A DNA stretch of 64,000 nucleotides from Rhabdophis nuchalis (GCA_039707465.1 CM077643.1:327859419-327923418), one strand, 5' to 3'. Shown: positions 11,558-21,666, counted from the stretch's first letter. Made by a program: numbers and translations. The notes: generated by a model not told the origin, from the sequence alone.

Positions 11558-11800
11558 GGCTTCCGGTTCCGGCTCCAGCGGCGACGGGCGAGCCTAGTGC
11601 TCGCTCGCCGCTTTGTTTCTTTTTCTGCCCCTCCGCGGGGGCGAGACGCTCTGGCTTGGAGGTCTCCCGTAGGGTCGGCTCGGCGGGGACGTTCCTCTTC
11701 ACGGCAGTGGGGAGAGCGGTCCCTTCCGCGACCTAGGTGAGAGAGAACATGCTGCGGGGGGTTCTCCCTTCGCCAACGGTCGTCGGCGCCATTCACATCA
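11558..11800 (+). promoter_or_regulatory. Candidate internal promoter of the ORF1-only element
   Basis: The first ~240 bp are much richer in GC and CpG than the surroundings and open with CTTCCGGTTCCGG, which holds overlapping ETS-type (CCGGAA) sites on the reverse strand. Copy 2 conserves this block at 26335-26580. LINEs need an internal 5' promoter to stay active after insertion. The role is inferred from position and composition only. Confidence 0.35.
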
Positions 11801-12415
11801 ATGAAGAGGGCTGATCGGATCGGTCGGAAGGCTTTCCGAGGCTTCAGCTGCGAGGGGAGAGTGAGTTTTTAAAAAAACTTTTTCTTTCGCTGTCAGCCAG
11901 GCTGAATGGACTGGGAGGGGGGTGTTTGTTTCCAAAAAACCCCCCTCGGACTTAAGCGGCACTTTAAAATGGCTTCTCGTGGAGAGAAAGCGGAAATCTT
12001 TAATCCGGACTGTTTGTTACAAGGGAAAGTGGTCTGCGGCTATTTGCAACAATGTTTCTAGGTCTGGCTGGATAAAAAATTTATTTTACCACTCTCTCCT
12101 CTGGGCTCTGAAGTGGGCGGTGGAGGATGGCTTCTATTTGTCCCTGCCTGACTATTTCAATTATGGAAAATTTCCAGCGTCTCTTTGCAATGGGGACTCC
12201 CTCTGGATATTAATGAAGAATTTTTTTCTTGCTGGATTTGTGATTTCTTTTCTGGAATACCTTCGTTATTATATCTACTGAGTTGGAAAATTGTGTCTCT
12301 CCTGGTTCCTGAATTTTGCAACTTCACAACCCTGAACTGAACTGAGCTCCTGATTTGCCTCACCAGCCCCACCCGGAAAACGCCATTTTGGTGGCAGTGA
12401 TTTTAACAATTAATT

Positions 12416-13264
12416 ATGGCACAAGAAACAGCACTGGCAAGTTTAGAACAAAGGATGGCTTCTCTTGAATCTGTTATACAAACTTTGGTACAAGAAATTA
12501 AGGCCCAGAGGGCTGAAAATATTAATTTCAAGAAGGAGCTTTTGGATACACGGAAACAAGTGTTGGAGAATACATAGAAGAATGAAGAACTGGAAGGGGG
12601 GTTGGTGGGGGCTAAGGGAGAGATTAAAAATGTTACTAATGAGGTTGTGGAAATAAATGGGCATGTGTCTAGGATTGATATGGAAAGAATGACATATTTT
12701 TTGAGATTTCAGAATGTTTTTGAGGAATTTGGTGAATGCCTCCCTGATCTTATGAGTACAATTTTAGCAGACTATTTAAATAAACCTAAGGATGAGATCA
12801 GGGGGGACATTGACCTAGTTTATAGAATTAACTCAGCATATGCCAGGATAAATGAAGTGCCTAGAGAGATACATGTGAAATTTGTTAGAAGGTCAACCAG
12901 AGAGGAAATCTTGAAAGTGCAGAGAGAGAACCCTTTAATTTACCAACAAAAAACGGTTACTATCTTGAAGCAGATCCCTAGAAAGATTAGAGATGCAAGA
13001 AGGAAATTTTCCTTCTTGTCTAAAACATTGTTTGATCATGGGATCAGGTTCAAGTGGGTGACACCTGAAGGGATGCTGGTGTTCTGGGAAGGAGGAAGTG
13101 TGAGGATTAAAACAGTTGCTGAGGCGGAAGCCTTTCTTAAAAAACATTCCTCTGTCCTGGGGGAAGATCCAGGGGGGACGGAGGGGGCCACGGCCCCGCC
13201 CACTGGGAGCCAGGGAGGAGAAAAAGAAGATACAATTGCCAAGAGACTTAGATCGAAAAAATAA
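12416..13264 (+). pseudogene. L1 ORF1p-like protein, one in-frame stop
   Basis: From ATG 12416 (MAQETALASLEQRMASLE) the frame has 282 codons, the same as copies 2 and 3, with a single TAG at 12575-12577 (codon 54) where the other copies have CAG. Domain order follows L1 ORF1p: an N-terminal coiled coil (about residues 5-85), an RRM-like domain (about 90-170, with YFLRFQNV and REIHVKFVRR), the ORF1p C-terminal domain (about 172-245, with ILKQIPRKIR, then WVTPEGMLVFW), and a short Gly/Pro-rich tail ending RLRSKK. L1 ORF1p binds RNA as a trimer and packages the transcript. The ORF from 12602 is the part downstream of the stop. One C-to-T change explains the defect. Confidence 0.8.
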
Positions 13265-13580
13265 CTTTGCCTTGATTTTTCTTTTGATTAATTTTGCATA
13301 ATATTTGTATCTGGATTTTTTGTAAATGTCTGACAGCATAGAACTGAGAATTTAGGTATGTGTACTTGCTTTCACTTTGTAGTGTTATGAAAAATGTTTT
13401 TTTTTATTCTTTTTTTTATTGTGTATTTTGAGGTCTCGGAAGGGCCGACGACTCTGACGTGAATGCTCTCAAAATTTCTTTGTATCCCTTACCCCACCCT
13501 ATAGAAAAAATGTAAAACCAATAAAACTTTTTCAATATAAAAAAAAGAAAAAAATATGTTTTAAGCTACCTGGATTGATA

Positions 13581-13802
13581 GTAGTACATGCAACATGGAC
13601 GGGAGTATTTGAGTAGATCACACATTAAGTTTGTCTAACAGCTCATGCAGCTACTAAAAACTCAATTTTTAGATAATTGAAAAAATGATCACATATGAAA
13701 AGAAAAACTACTTCCCTGTTGACTTAGAGAGAAAGATGAGAACTATAGAAAAGCAGATTCAGATTAGATATTAGGAGGTAATATTTGCAGGTTTTTAAAA
13801 CC
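13581..13802. other. Unassigned short stretch
   Basis: Nothing recognisable lies between the split L2 and the next MITE. Confidence 0.35.
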
Positions 13803-14056
13803 TTGTTTCCCTGAAAATAAGACAGGGTCTTATTTTCTTTTGACCCCCAAAATAAGCATTTGGCCTTATTTTCAAAGAGGTATTATTATTATTTGAGGTG
13901 TAGGAGGTGGCAAGCATAGTCACCTCATGGCTGCTGCTGTGTTGTAATATTTTTGGGAAGGGCTTATTTTCAGGGGAGGGCTTATTTTAGCGCTTGCACT
14001 CAAAAACCTGATTAGGCTTATTATCCGGGGAGGTCTTATTTTCAAGTAAGCAGGGT
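13803..14056. mobile_element. MITE with 'CCCTGAAAATAAGAC' ends
   Basis: The left end CCCTGAAAATAAGAC is repeated in inverted form at the right (GTCTTATTTTCAAG). Internal phrases such as GGCTTATTTTCAGGGG repeat the same motif. The element at 22631-23393 has similar ends. It has no coding capacity. I could not find a convincing target duplication and do not name the superfamily. Confidence 0.55.
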
Positions 14057-14160
14057 AGTCAAATGCAAGCTAAATAAAATGTTAAACATAATGCAGAGGT
14101 TGTACAAAAACAATAGATCAGAATACAGGATATACAAGAATAATTTAGCTGTACATACAC

Positions 14161-14233
<73 letters not shown>

Positions 14234-14254
14234 CAACAACAACAACAACAACAA
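14161..14254. repeat. (AAT)n(AAC)n microsatellite at an L2 3' tail
   Basis: About 23 AAT units (14163-14231) pass into AAC units (14232-14253). It abuts the 3' end of a minus-strand L2, so it probably expanded from the L2 tail. The poly-Asn and poly-Leu frames here are translations of the repeat. Confidence 0.95.
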
Positions 14255-14261
14255 TAATAGT

Positions 14262-14707
14262 AATAATTTTAATTTGTAACCCGCTGTCTCTCCCCGAAAG
14301 GACTCGAGGCGGGGCACAGGGAATTTAAAAATACAAATAAAAACCACAAACATAATACAATGTTAAAACGAATTAAACTAAAACCCTGAGCTAAAATCCC
14401 ATATAAAAACTAAAACTAAGCCCCTAAAAACCCTAAAAACAGTTTAATTACCCCAGGCCGGCCAAGCAGAAGAAGTGTGTTTTTAATTTTTGACGGAAGG
14501 AGCGGAGGTCCGTGGTTGTTCTGATTTCGGGGGGAAGGTCATTCCAGAGGGTCGGGCCCGTCACAGAGAAGGCCCTTCCCCTGGGCGTCGCCTGCTGGCA
14601 TAACCTAGTGGACGGCACCCGGAGAAGTCCCTCTCTGTGGGAGTGAATCGGCCGCAGGGATGTATGGGGCAGGATGCGATCCCACAGATAGCTAGGTCCC
14701 GTGCCAT
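14262..14707 (-). mobile_element. L2 LINE 3' end, minus strand
   Basis: Complement of the L2 3' UTR (GACTCGAGGCGGGGCACAGG near 14300) and of the ORF2 C-terminal block (14460-14707). This part resembles the younger L2 type at 24183 and 56870: GACGGCACCCGGAGAAGTCC corresponds to their GGACTTCTCCGGGTGCCGTC. It is 5'-truncated. Confidence 0.8.
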
Positions 14708-14817
14708 ACTTAATTGCAATCTAGATTTACTCAGGGATGAGTAAAGTCAAGTCGGGACATGATCAGTTAATCTAACTGGCCAAATAAAATGATTAAAAAA
14801 GATAACATTGCTCTGAT

Positions 14818-15466
14818 TATTTATTTATTTATTTATTATTTTGATTTATATACCGCCCTATTTTCCCTAAAGGGACTCAGGGCGGTGCACAGAAAGATAA
14901 AAACCCAACAATACATACAAAGTATAAAAGACAATTAAATTATTAAATCTGTGCTAAAATTTGGATAATATAAAAATTAAAACCAATAAAAATCAAAATT
15001 TAAAATTATACCCTTAGTCTATGTCAGGCCGGCTAGATGAAAGAAATGTGCTTTTAACATCCGATGGAAGAGGCGTAGGTCCGTGATGGTACGGATATCG
15101 GGGGGGCAGGTCGTTCTAGAGTGCCAGACCAGCCACAGAGAAGGCTCTTCCCCTGGGAGTCGCCAGCCGGCATTGACCGACTGATGGCACCCTGAGGAGG
15201 CCCACTCTGTGGGAGCAGACAGGTCTTAGGGAGGTATGTGGTAGGAGGCGGTCTCTCAAGTAACCCGTGCCATGGAGCGCTTTAAAGATGGTGACTAACA
15301 CCTTGACGCGCACCCGGAAGACCACAGGCAGCCAGTGCAGCTCGCGCAGGAGAGGTGTTACATGGGAGTAATGAGAGACTTCCAAAATCCCCCACGTGGC
15401 CACATTCTGCACTAGCTGGAGTCTCCGGGTGCACCTCAAGGGGAGCCCCATGTAGAGGGATTAACC
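14818..15466 (-). mobile_element. L2 LINE 3' end, minus strand
   Basis: A TTTA-rich tail at 14820-14840 is followed by the 3' UTR and then the ORF2 C-terminus on the minus strand (15116-15451: MGLPLRCTRRLQLVQNVATW, HVTPLLRELHWLPVVFRVRV, then RLLPHTSLRPVCSHREGLLR-like sequence). The frame lacks the reverse transcriptase, so the copy is a truncated remnant lying next to another L2 (14262). Confidence 0.85.
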
Positions 15467-15799
15467 TGGAAAATATGAAAAAAGGGGTGTGTGATGTACT
15501 TTGTGGAGTAATCTGTATAGTAGTACAGGCACAGTAATATATGGGCAACTTTTGCTATTATTCCCAATCTGGAGGGGCTGGTATGTTCCTTATGAGAGTT
15601 ATTTTCAAGAGCAGACAAAGGAAACTATCAAATATTAATTTTGTAAATGCTGTCCTTACTTGGATCAGAAGAGAAGAAAAAAACCTGGCAGTTTCTCCTT
15701 GAAATCATGTAAATCTCTCTCAGTATTGATCCCTTTGTGAGCTTAATTCTTATTAGGTGAATTGGGTATGTGACTTACAGCTTTAATGATTTTTTTTTA
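15467..15799. other. Unassigned stretch
   Basis: No gene or defined repeat is visible. Confidence 0.35.
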
Positions 15800-15984
15800 T
15801 TATGTTCAGAGCACTCCATTAGGAAGAATTTCTGAATGGAAAGATGATAATGGTAAGAGATGTAAACCAATGGAATAGATTGGCTCAGGAATTGTATGAT
15901 CACCTTTATTAGAGGTCTTCAAACAGGAGTTGGAAAGTCATCTATCTGTCCAAAACATTTTATTTGATCTTGCCCTGAGCAGTA
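15800..15984 (+). mobile_element. CR1 LINE 3' end, split by a SINE
   Basis: Broken plus frame with the CR1 C-terminus (VNQWNRLAQEL..., then a worn VFKQELESHL-like phrase), followed by the 3' UTR phrase CCCTGAGCAGTA. The UTR resumes at 16329 (CCCTGAGCAGTAGGCTGGACTAAA) after the SINE insertion and fades out near 16385. Confidence 0.55.
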
Positions 15985-16328
15985 AGGTAAAGGTTCCCCT
16001 CACATATATGTAGTAGTCAGTCCCAACTCTAGGGGATGGTGTTCATCTCCATTTCAAAGCCAAAGAGCCAGCGCTGTCCGAAGATGTCTCTGTGATCATG
16101 TGGCGGCATGAAGGTACAAGGAATGCTGTTACCTTCCCACCAAAGGTGTTTCCTATTTGTTTGTACTTGCATTTTTACACGCTTTTGAACTTCTAGCTTG
16201 GCAGAAGCAGGGACAAGTAACAGGAGCTCACTCTGTTATGCGGCACTAGGGATTTGAACCACCGAACTGTCAACCTTTCTGATCAACAAGCTTAGCCACT
16301 TAGCCATGTTAGCCACTGAGCCACTTCA
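15985..16328 (-). mobile_element. Squamate tRNA-derived SINE, minus strand
   Basis: The complement of the 3' tail (GGTAAAGGTTCCCCT) lies at the left and the tRNA-like head (GGTTCAAATCCC-type B box near 16246-16262, A box near 16300-16325) at the right. It is flanked by a 12-bp duplication, CCCTGAGCAGTA (15973-15984 and 16329-16340). The tail resembles BovB LINE 3' ends, so BovB machinery probably moved it. A short duplication in the head repeats TTAGCCACT. It inserted into a CR1 3' UTR. Confidence 0.8.
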
Positions 16329-16385
16329 CCCTGAGCAGTAGGCTGGACTAAATTACCTTTGAAATACAGGTTATGATTTGTAAGA

Positions 16386-17159
16386 ATGATTGGGCACACC
16401 ATGCCTATCATAAGGAATTCACAAGTTGGGAAATTAAAAGTGATTGCCCTATGGGGTAATATCATATTTCAGAATTGATTTGATTGTGATTTGCAATCAA
16501 ATCAAATCAAAACATGCGATTTGCATGCAAAAAGTCAAAGATTACATTTGCAGGTCAGAATAGAAATAAAACTGTTTTTAAAAATGCCATCCAAGACACT
16601 GTTGGGGATGGTTTTGGGTATTCCACTATCAATGGATTTGTGGTAGAACAATATCTAGTAGGATTTGCCTCTGCAATGGGAGGGGACGGTTTGCATTTAT
16701 TTTCATCAGGCATGAGGTTGTGATCAACTCTTTCTTTTTTTCTTTCTTTTCCAAACAAAGTTGGTTTGCTAAGAGCATATTGAGTTCTTCATAAGTATTG
16801 TGTGATGATTCCACAAACTTTTGAAAAAGAAATCTCTAGGCTGCAAGAAAGGAAGACCAATGCAGTACACTAAGTTCAAGAAAATTGGAAATCATCTCTT
16901 GGGCATCCATGTATAAAAATGGATCAATCCCATCCATTCATTGGTTCTAATTTAGTATTTTTAATACATTTTTAATTTTAAAATCTGAAAAAATTCTGGA
17001 TGAAGAATCAGACATTCAGGGGTGTTTACCTCTGACTAGAAACAACCTTTCAAAAAGTTTGAAAACTCAAGGAACAGACTAGATTAACTGGGACAGATGA
17101 AGCAATAATTTGACTCTACTGTATGTTTATGATAGTTAAGGAACTATTGCTAATTAATG
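16386..17159. other. Unassigned stretch
   Basis: No defined element. The region just before 17160 could be older upstream sequence of the L1 relic, but I cannot support that by motifs. Confidence 0.35.
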
Positions 17160-17890
17160 TCACAAATAACATGAGAATGTGCAAATTGTGGAAAATTAAT
17201 GCTATATTTACACTGTGTTAGAATTTAGGAGGAGATGTTTATAAAAAGATGTATTGTTGATACAAGATATCAGTCAAATTGTCAAAAATGTATAAAGGAA
17301 TATCAAACCATGTGGGACGTGTGAAAAGAAAGAAGAGAACTTTTATTATGAAGGGTGAAAAAAGACAGTTGGATGCAAATCCAAACAATGATGCAAAATA
17401 TATTGTAAATTAATGTCACAATGAGATAAGAATTGGGCATTGCATTATAAAAGTAATTTTATTTCTTTGGAAAATAAAAACTAGTGCTGTATATGAAAAA
17501 CTAGTGCCGTGTATGATAACTGTTACTGTATGCCCACAGGAAGAAAAATGAAATACCCACTGGATTTTAAAATTGATGAAAGAAGTGGAAATGGTGAAGC
17601 TCATCAGTTTGGTCAGAGAAAGAATGATAAAGACCTTTTTGAAAGACTGGAAACCTCATACAGATTTCAGGAAAAGCCTGAAGTTTTGATTTATGGATTG
17701 TGGGATTAAAAAAGCATTAAAAGGGAAAGGGAAGGAATTCTAAAGTAAGAGGAGAGGGAAGAAGAGGAGGGAAAGAGTAAGATAATAAACAGTCAATGGA
17801 AAGAAGTGTGAAAGTTATAATTCTACCATTTTTTTCCTTTTTCTTTTCTTCTGATTGTTTTTATGCTTTTATTGTATTTAAAAATTCTAA
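17160..17890 (+). mobile_element. L1 ORF2 C-terminal relic, plus strand
   Basis: Broken plus frames contain pieces of the L1 ORF2 C-terminus. Near 17275 the reading LSKMYKGISNHVGRVKRKKR matches the 'LTKMYKG...CWKCK...GTFYHMWW' block of vertebrate L1 (cysteines lost). At 17540-17709 the reading is a Lys/Asp-rich segment, EKNDKD-like, then FERLET and a final LIYGLWD before a stop. A 3' UTR-like stretch follows and ends near an A-rich phrase at 17880-17900. It shows that ORF2-bearing L1 elements exist in this genome. The match is by eye. Confidence 0.55.
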
Positions 17891-18154
17891 TTAAAAATAT
17901 CCATAAAAGAAATGTTAAAGTGGGTTTAGCAGTATAATATAAATGTGGGACTGGTAATAAATTAAACCCTTACTGTTCTCACAGTGACAGAATGTGTTAT
18001 GTATATATAAATTATAGATTATGTCAAAAGCCTCATTTAACAACACTCATAAATAAATAAGTTTTCCTGCTTTTAGCTTTAATGCTGTTGGTTTTATATT
18101 GTATTATTGCTTGTAAGCTGCCCAGAATTTGATTTAAGATAAGCAGCTATATGG
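17891..18154. other. Unassigned; possible LINE 3' end near 18098-18154
   Basis: The phrase 'GCTTGTAAGCTGCCCAGAAT' near 18110 resembles the end of a LINE/SINE 3' UTR and precedes the GGATA repeat. Nothing else is recognised. Confidence 0.35.
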
Positions 18155-18202
18155 ATAGGATAGGATAGGATAGGACAGCACAGCACAGCACAGCACAGCA
18201 CA
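18155..18202. repeat. (GGATA)n(CAGCA)n microsatellite
   Basis: Four GGATA-type units are followed by about five CAGCA-type units, joined directly to the CR1 3' end at 18203. Confidence 0.9.
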
Positions 18203-18290
18203 GAATAGAATAACAGAGTTGGAAGGGACCTTGGAGGTCTTCTAGTCCAGCCCCCTTCTGAGGCAGGAAAACCTATTGCCAACCCTCTGT
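18203..18290 (-). mobile_element. Short CR1 LINE 3' end, minus strand
   Basis: The phrase AACAGAGTTGGAAGGGACCT, then GGTCTTCTAGTCC, is the complement of the CR1 3' UTR seen also at 18531, 32655 and 54341. The copy is truncated within the 3' UTR. Confidence 0.8.
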
Positions 18291-18423
18291 GTTGACATTA
18301 CAGGCAGAGCGTCGGTGGAGCCAGATCTCAGATTACAGTAGCTGGGTTGAGATGGATGAAGCATAAATCAGGTAACCTGATTTATGACACAGGCTGAAGA
18401 GAGGAAAGTAATGTGGGCAAAGT

Positions 18424-18530
18424 TCAATACAATACAATACAATACAATACAATACAATACAATACAATACAATACAATACAATACAATACAATACAATAC
18501 AATACAATACAATACAATACAATACAATAG
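18424..18530. repeat. (AATAC)n microsatellite at a CR1 3' end
   Basis: About 21 uninterrupted 5-bp units (AATAC) abut the 3' terminus of a minus-strand CR1. The CR1 copy at 54341 carries a few similar but irregular AATAC-type units at the same place, so the microsatellite probably grew from the CR1 tail. The Tyr-Cys-Ile-Val-Leu frame here is a translation of the repeat. Confidence 0.97.
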
Positions 18531-19340
18531 CAGAGTTGGAAGGGACCTTGTAGGTCTTCCAGTCCAAACCCCTGCGTGGGCAGGAACCTTATACCATTTC
18601 AGACAAATGGCTATCTAACATCTTTTTAAAGACTTCCAGGGTTGGGGCATTCACAACTTCTGGAGGCAAGCTGTTCCAGAGGTTAATTGTTCTAACTGTC
18701 AGGAAATTTCTCCTTAGTTCTAAGTTGCTTCTCTCCTTGATTAGTTTCCACCCATTGCTTCTTGTCCTGCCCCCAGGTGCCTTGGAGAATAGTTTGACTC
18801 CCTCTTCTTTGTGGCACCCTCTGAGATATCGGAACACTGCTATCATGTCTCCCCTGGTCTTTCTTTTCATTAAACTAGACATACCCAGCTCCTGCAACCG
18901 TTCTTCTTATGTTTTAGCCTCCAGTCCCCTAATCATCTTGGTTGCTCTTCTCTGCACTCTTTCCAGAGTCTCCACGTCTTTTCTACATCATGGTGACCAA
19001 AACTGTATGCAGTATTCCAAGTGTGGCCTTACCAAGGCACTATACAGTGGCATTAACACTTCACGTGATCTAGATTCTATCCCTCTGTTTATGCAGCCTA
19101 GAACTGTGTTGGCTTTTTTGGCAGCTGCTGCACACTGCTGGATCATATTTAAATGGTTGTCCACTAGGATTCCGAGATCCCTCTCACAGTTGCTACTATT
19201 GAGCAAGGTACCACCTATACTGTACTTGTGCATTTGGTTTTTCTTGCCTATATGTAGGACCTTACTTTTTTCACAATTGAATTTCATTTTGTTAGATAGT
19301 GCCCAATATTCAAGTTTGTCAAGATCCCTCTGAATCTTAA
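18531..19340 (-). mobile_element. CR1 LINE 3' part, minus strand
   Basis: The 3' UTR is at 18531-18590 and broken ORF2 frames follow on the minus strand. One covers 18589-18897 (MQELGMSSLMKRKTRGDMIA ... SLPPEVVNAPTLEVFKKM). The other covers 18988-19287 (MKFNCEKSKVLHIGKKNQ ... [13 protein letters not shown]). They align without large gaps to residues ~430-663 of the 54391-56382 copy. A frame break separates the two and the reverse transcriptase core is missing. A recent, 5'-truncated copy. The long plus frame at 18725-19333 is antisense noise. Confidence 0.9.
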
Positions 19341-19504
19341 GTCTTCAGAAGCAGAGAAAGAAAGCAAAAAAGATGGCTGCAAATAAGAAATGCCTAATGA
19401 AGAATGCCTAATGAAGCTGTTAATAAATAACTGCTTTTTGTATTATAATATCGGGTCACTTATTATGAAGCAGGCATCGTTAGGGTACTTTACACCTATA
19501 CAGT

Positions 19505-19790
19505 TTTAGATAAATGGTTGTCCAATCTCTGTTTAAAAACTTCCAGTGTTGGAGCATTCACAACTTTTGGAGGCAAGTTGTTCCACTGATTAATTGTTCT
19601 GTCAGGAAATTTCTTCTTAGTTCTATGTTGCTTCTCTCCTTTATTAGTTTCCACAGATTGCTTCTTGTCCTGCCCTCAGGTGCTTTGAAGAGCAGCTTGA
19701 TTCCCTCTTCTTTGTGGCAACCCCTGAGGTATTGGAACACTGCTATCATATCACCCCTTCTCCTTCTTTTCATTAAGATATACCCAAACA
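19505..19790 (-). mobile_element. CR1 LINE ORF2 C-terminal fragment, minus strand
   Basis: The minus frame over 19558-19824 reads RRRGDMIAVFQYLRGCHKEE and then FKAPEGRTRSNLWKLIKERS, the CR1 C-terminal block. The 3' UTR is missing, and the fragment is more diverged than the copy at 18531. Confidence 0.8.
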
Positions 19791-20690
19791 TATTTTTAAT
19801 AAATTTAGATGCTGCCTTGCACAATTTTGATGCTAGTTTGCAAAAGGGATTTCAGCCGAGGCAAACATGTTATTTCTCAAGACCCCCTGGTAAATATATA
19901 ATAAGGAACAAAGCTAGTATTAACTTTAATCATATATAATCAACATAATATTTTGTTATACAGTTGATGCTGAAGGGTATTCTAGTTTAAGGAGTCTGAA
20001 AAATGTGTTTGTATGCATGTGTACACACGCACACAGAAACACACACATAGATGTATATTTCTGAAAGCAGAATGTGACGAGTAAGATGTTGTAGATTAGA
20101 TTTTTTTTAAAAAGGTGAACAGAATTTTGTTCCACATTGTTTCAGCTACATTGTAACACTTAACAACTCAACAATGAAGGATTTTAGGAGAGACTTAGAA
20201 CACAATAGGCCAATTAGCTTAGTAATGGTACTTTTGCAAAAGTTCTTGTAATAGAAGTTGATTGCAAACTGAATATGAGTGAAAGGTGCATGGCTGCAAA
20301 AGGAGGAAGCACAATTTTGGAATGCATCATCAATAGAAATATGTTTTTCAAAAAAAAAAAGAGAAGTAATCATTCCTTTCCTTCTTCTCTGGCCAAATCT
20401 TATCCTGTGCACAATGTTTGATTTTGGATATTGTCCTTTGGGCATTTGTAGTCAGTCAAATTCAACTAATGCATACATGGACTCTCATAGATACAAACTC
20501 CTTCCCAAGTCTTCTAAAGAATAATAATAATATTTTTCTTCAAAGTTTAGTAACCATTTTCCCTCACAACCACCAAATAGTACCTTTCTCTTCTTTGAAA
20601 TGATGGTCTATATGGGTAATGCAATCTAAGCCTCAAAGTTTAATCTTAACATTAAATTAATTTGTCTTAATTAATTGAAAGCCACCAATT
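19791..20690. other. Unassigned stretch
   Basis: No gene or clear repeat. The minus 99-aa frame at 20146-20445 lacks recognisable domains. Confidence 0.35.
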
Positions 20691-20694
20691 GAAA

Positions 20695-20785
20695 GCTTCC
20701 CAGAGTCATTACTCAATGACTCTGGGAAGCGTTCTCTCTCTCTCTCTTTGTGTGTGTGTGTTTGTGTGTGTGTGTGTTTGTGGGC
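20695..20785. repeat. Perfect hairpin next to a (TC)n/(TG)n microsatellite
   Basis: GCTTCCCAGAGTCATT (20695-20710) and its exact complement (20715-20730) surround a 4-base loop, ACTC. A TC run (20733-20747) and a TG-rich run (20748-20781) follow directly. Confidence 0.85.
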
Positions 20786-20813
20786 ATGTATACGTATATT
20801 CAAATATATATAT

Positions 20814-21200
20814 TCATAGATTTTCATGGGTACAGGTATGCAGGTCTTGGCGTATTTGGGTCTTTTCACATGTAAGGTTGAGAGTATCATGGCGATGTTT
20901 TGACAAGGTCCCACTCGCAAACATCACTTCCATCAACTAATGAAGAAGTAACAACACAGACAGCCAACCTGCTTACAGCAACAAAGCCAGCATGCCACAC
21001 CTCCCCACCAATATTTATAGAGAGATGGCAGCTCCGATCACGCTTTGCTCACACAAGCACGAAGCCGAAGGCACCAGCCTGAAGATGGCGAGTGGGACCT
21101 CGCCGAAACATTGCCAAGGCAATCTTAATCTTACATGGGAAAAGACCCAAATACAACAAAACCAGCATACCTACACCCGTGAAAATCTATGCAAATACAC
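20814..21200. mobile_element. Inverted-repeat retroelement fragment with hammerhead-like core
   Basis: The left arm (about 20814-20930) and right arm (about 21080-21195) are inverted copies of one ~115-bp sequence; both contain the 'GGGTCTTTTC' phrase or its complement. In the right arm, plus strand, CTGAAGA (21079-21085), a stem GGCGAG/CTCGCC (21087-21104) and GAAAC (21105-21109) have the order of a hammerhead ribozyme core. The left arm has a worn version. Penelope-like elements carry such motifs in their terminal repeats and are often found as inverted pieces. The assignment is inference. Confidence 0.45.
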
Positions 21201-21666
21201 ACACATACACATTTATATATATTTGAAAAGTTTTAAAATATTAAAAGCAATAAAAACAATACTAATTATTTATTTAAATGATTTATTTATTTAAAAATAA
21301 ATCATAAATTATATATTGTGGTTAAAGTATCCTCATTTGCATGGCTTTTTGATAGGTGATATTGGTAAAGCTGTAACACTAAATGCATGAAAAATACAGG
21401 AACCTATCTTACTTTTTCCTTACTTTTTTTCTCAGGTGCGGTTGGCTACTTTTCAGAGGAAAATCAATCATACTTTTTCAAGAGACAAAGAAATTGTGCC
21501 CTAAAGACAGAGGTGAATTGTTGAATAGAAGCAGAAAACAAAGGTTTGCAATGGGATGTGCTTCTATGTCTAAAACAATTAACCAGAAGATGTTTTCTAT
21601 GGTAAGAGTAAAACCCGATAGCTATCCAAAAGCGAACAAATATTAAGGAGAGAAAATTGAAGTTCC
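21201..21666. other. Unassigned AT-rich stretch
   Basis: No supported feature. The frames at 21383-21646 and 21464-21709 carry no known domain. Confidence 0.35.

Larger units (their letters stand above)
11558..13546 (+). mobile_element. ORF1-only L1-like retrotransposon, copy 1 (full length)
   Basis: The 1989-bp element is bounded by a perfect 16-bp target duplication, GAAAAAAATATGTTTT (11542-11557 and 13547-13562). It has a GC- and CpG-rich 5' region (11558-11800), a 5' UTR of about 860 bp, one reading frame (12416-13264), a 282-bp 3' UTR with AATAAA at 13520-13525, and an A-rich tail. There is no second ORF. Copy 2 (26335-28319) starts at the same point, has almost the same length and shares the same 3' UTR, so the absence of ORF2 is a family trait rather than a deletion in one copy. 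By analogy with mammalian HAL1 it probably moves using a reverse transcriptase supplied in trans by an L1 element. Confidence 0.85.

Noticed and set aside
12602..13264. Separate 220-aa gene
   Set aside because: It is the part of the ORF1-like frame downstream of the in-frame stop at 12575-12577, not an independent gene.
14042..14353. Frames with poly-Leu or poly-Asn
   Set aside because: Translation of the (AAT)n(AAC)n microsatellite.
18424..18530. Regular short repeats that could suggest an array
   Set aside because: Uninterrupted 5-bp units without spacers; a microsatellite, not a CRISPR array.
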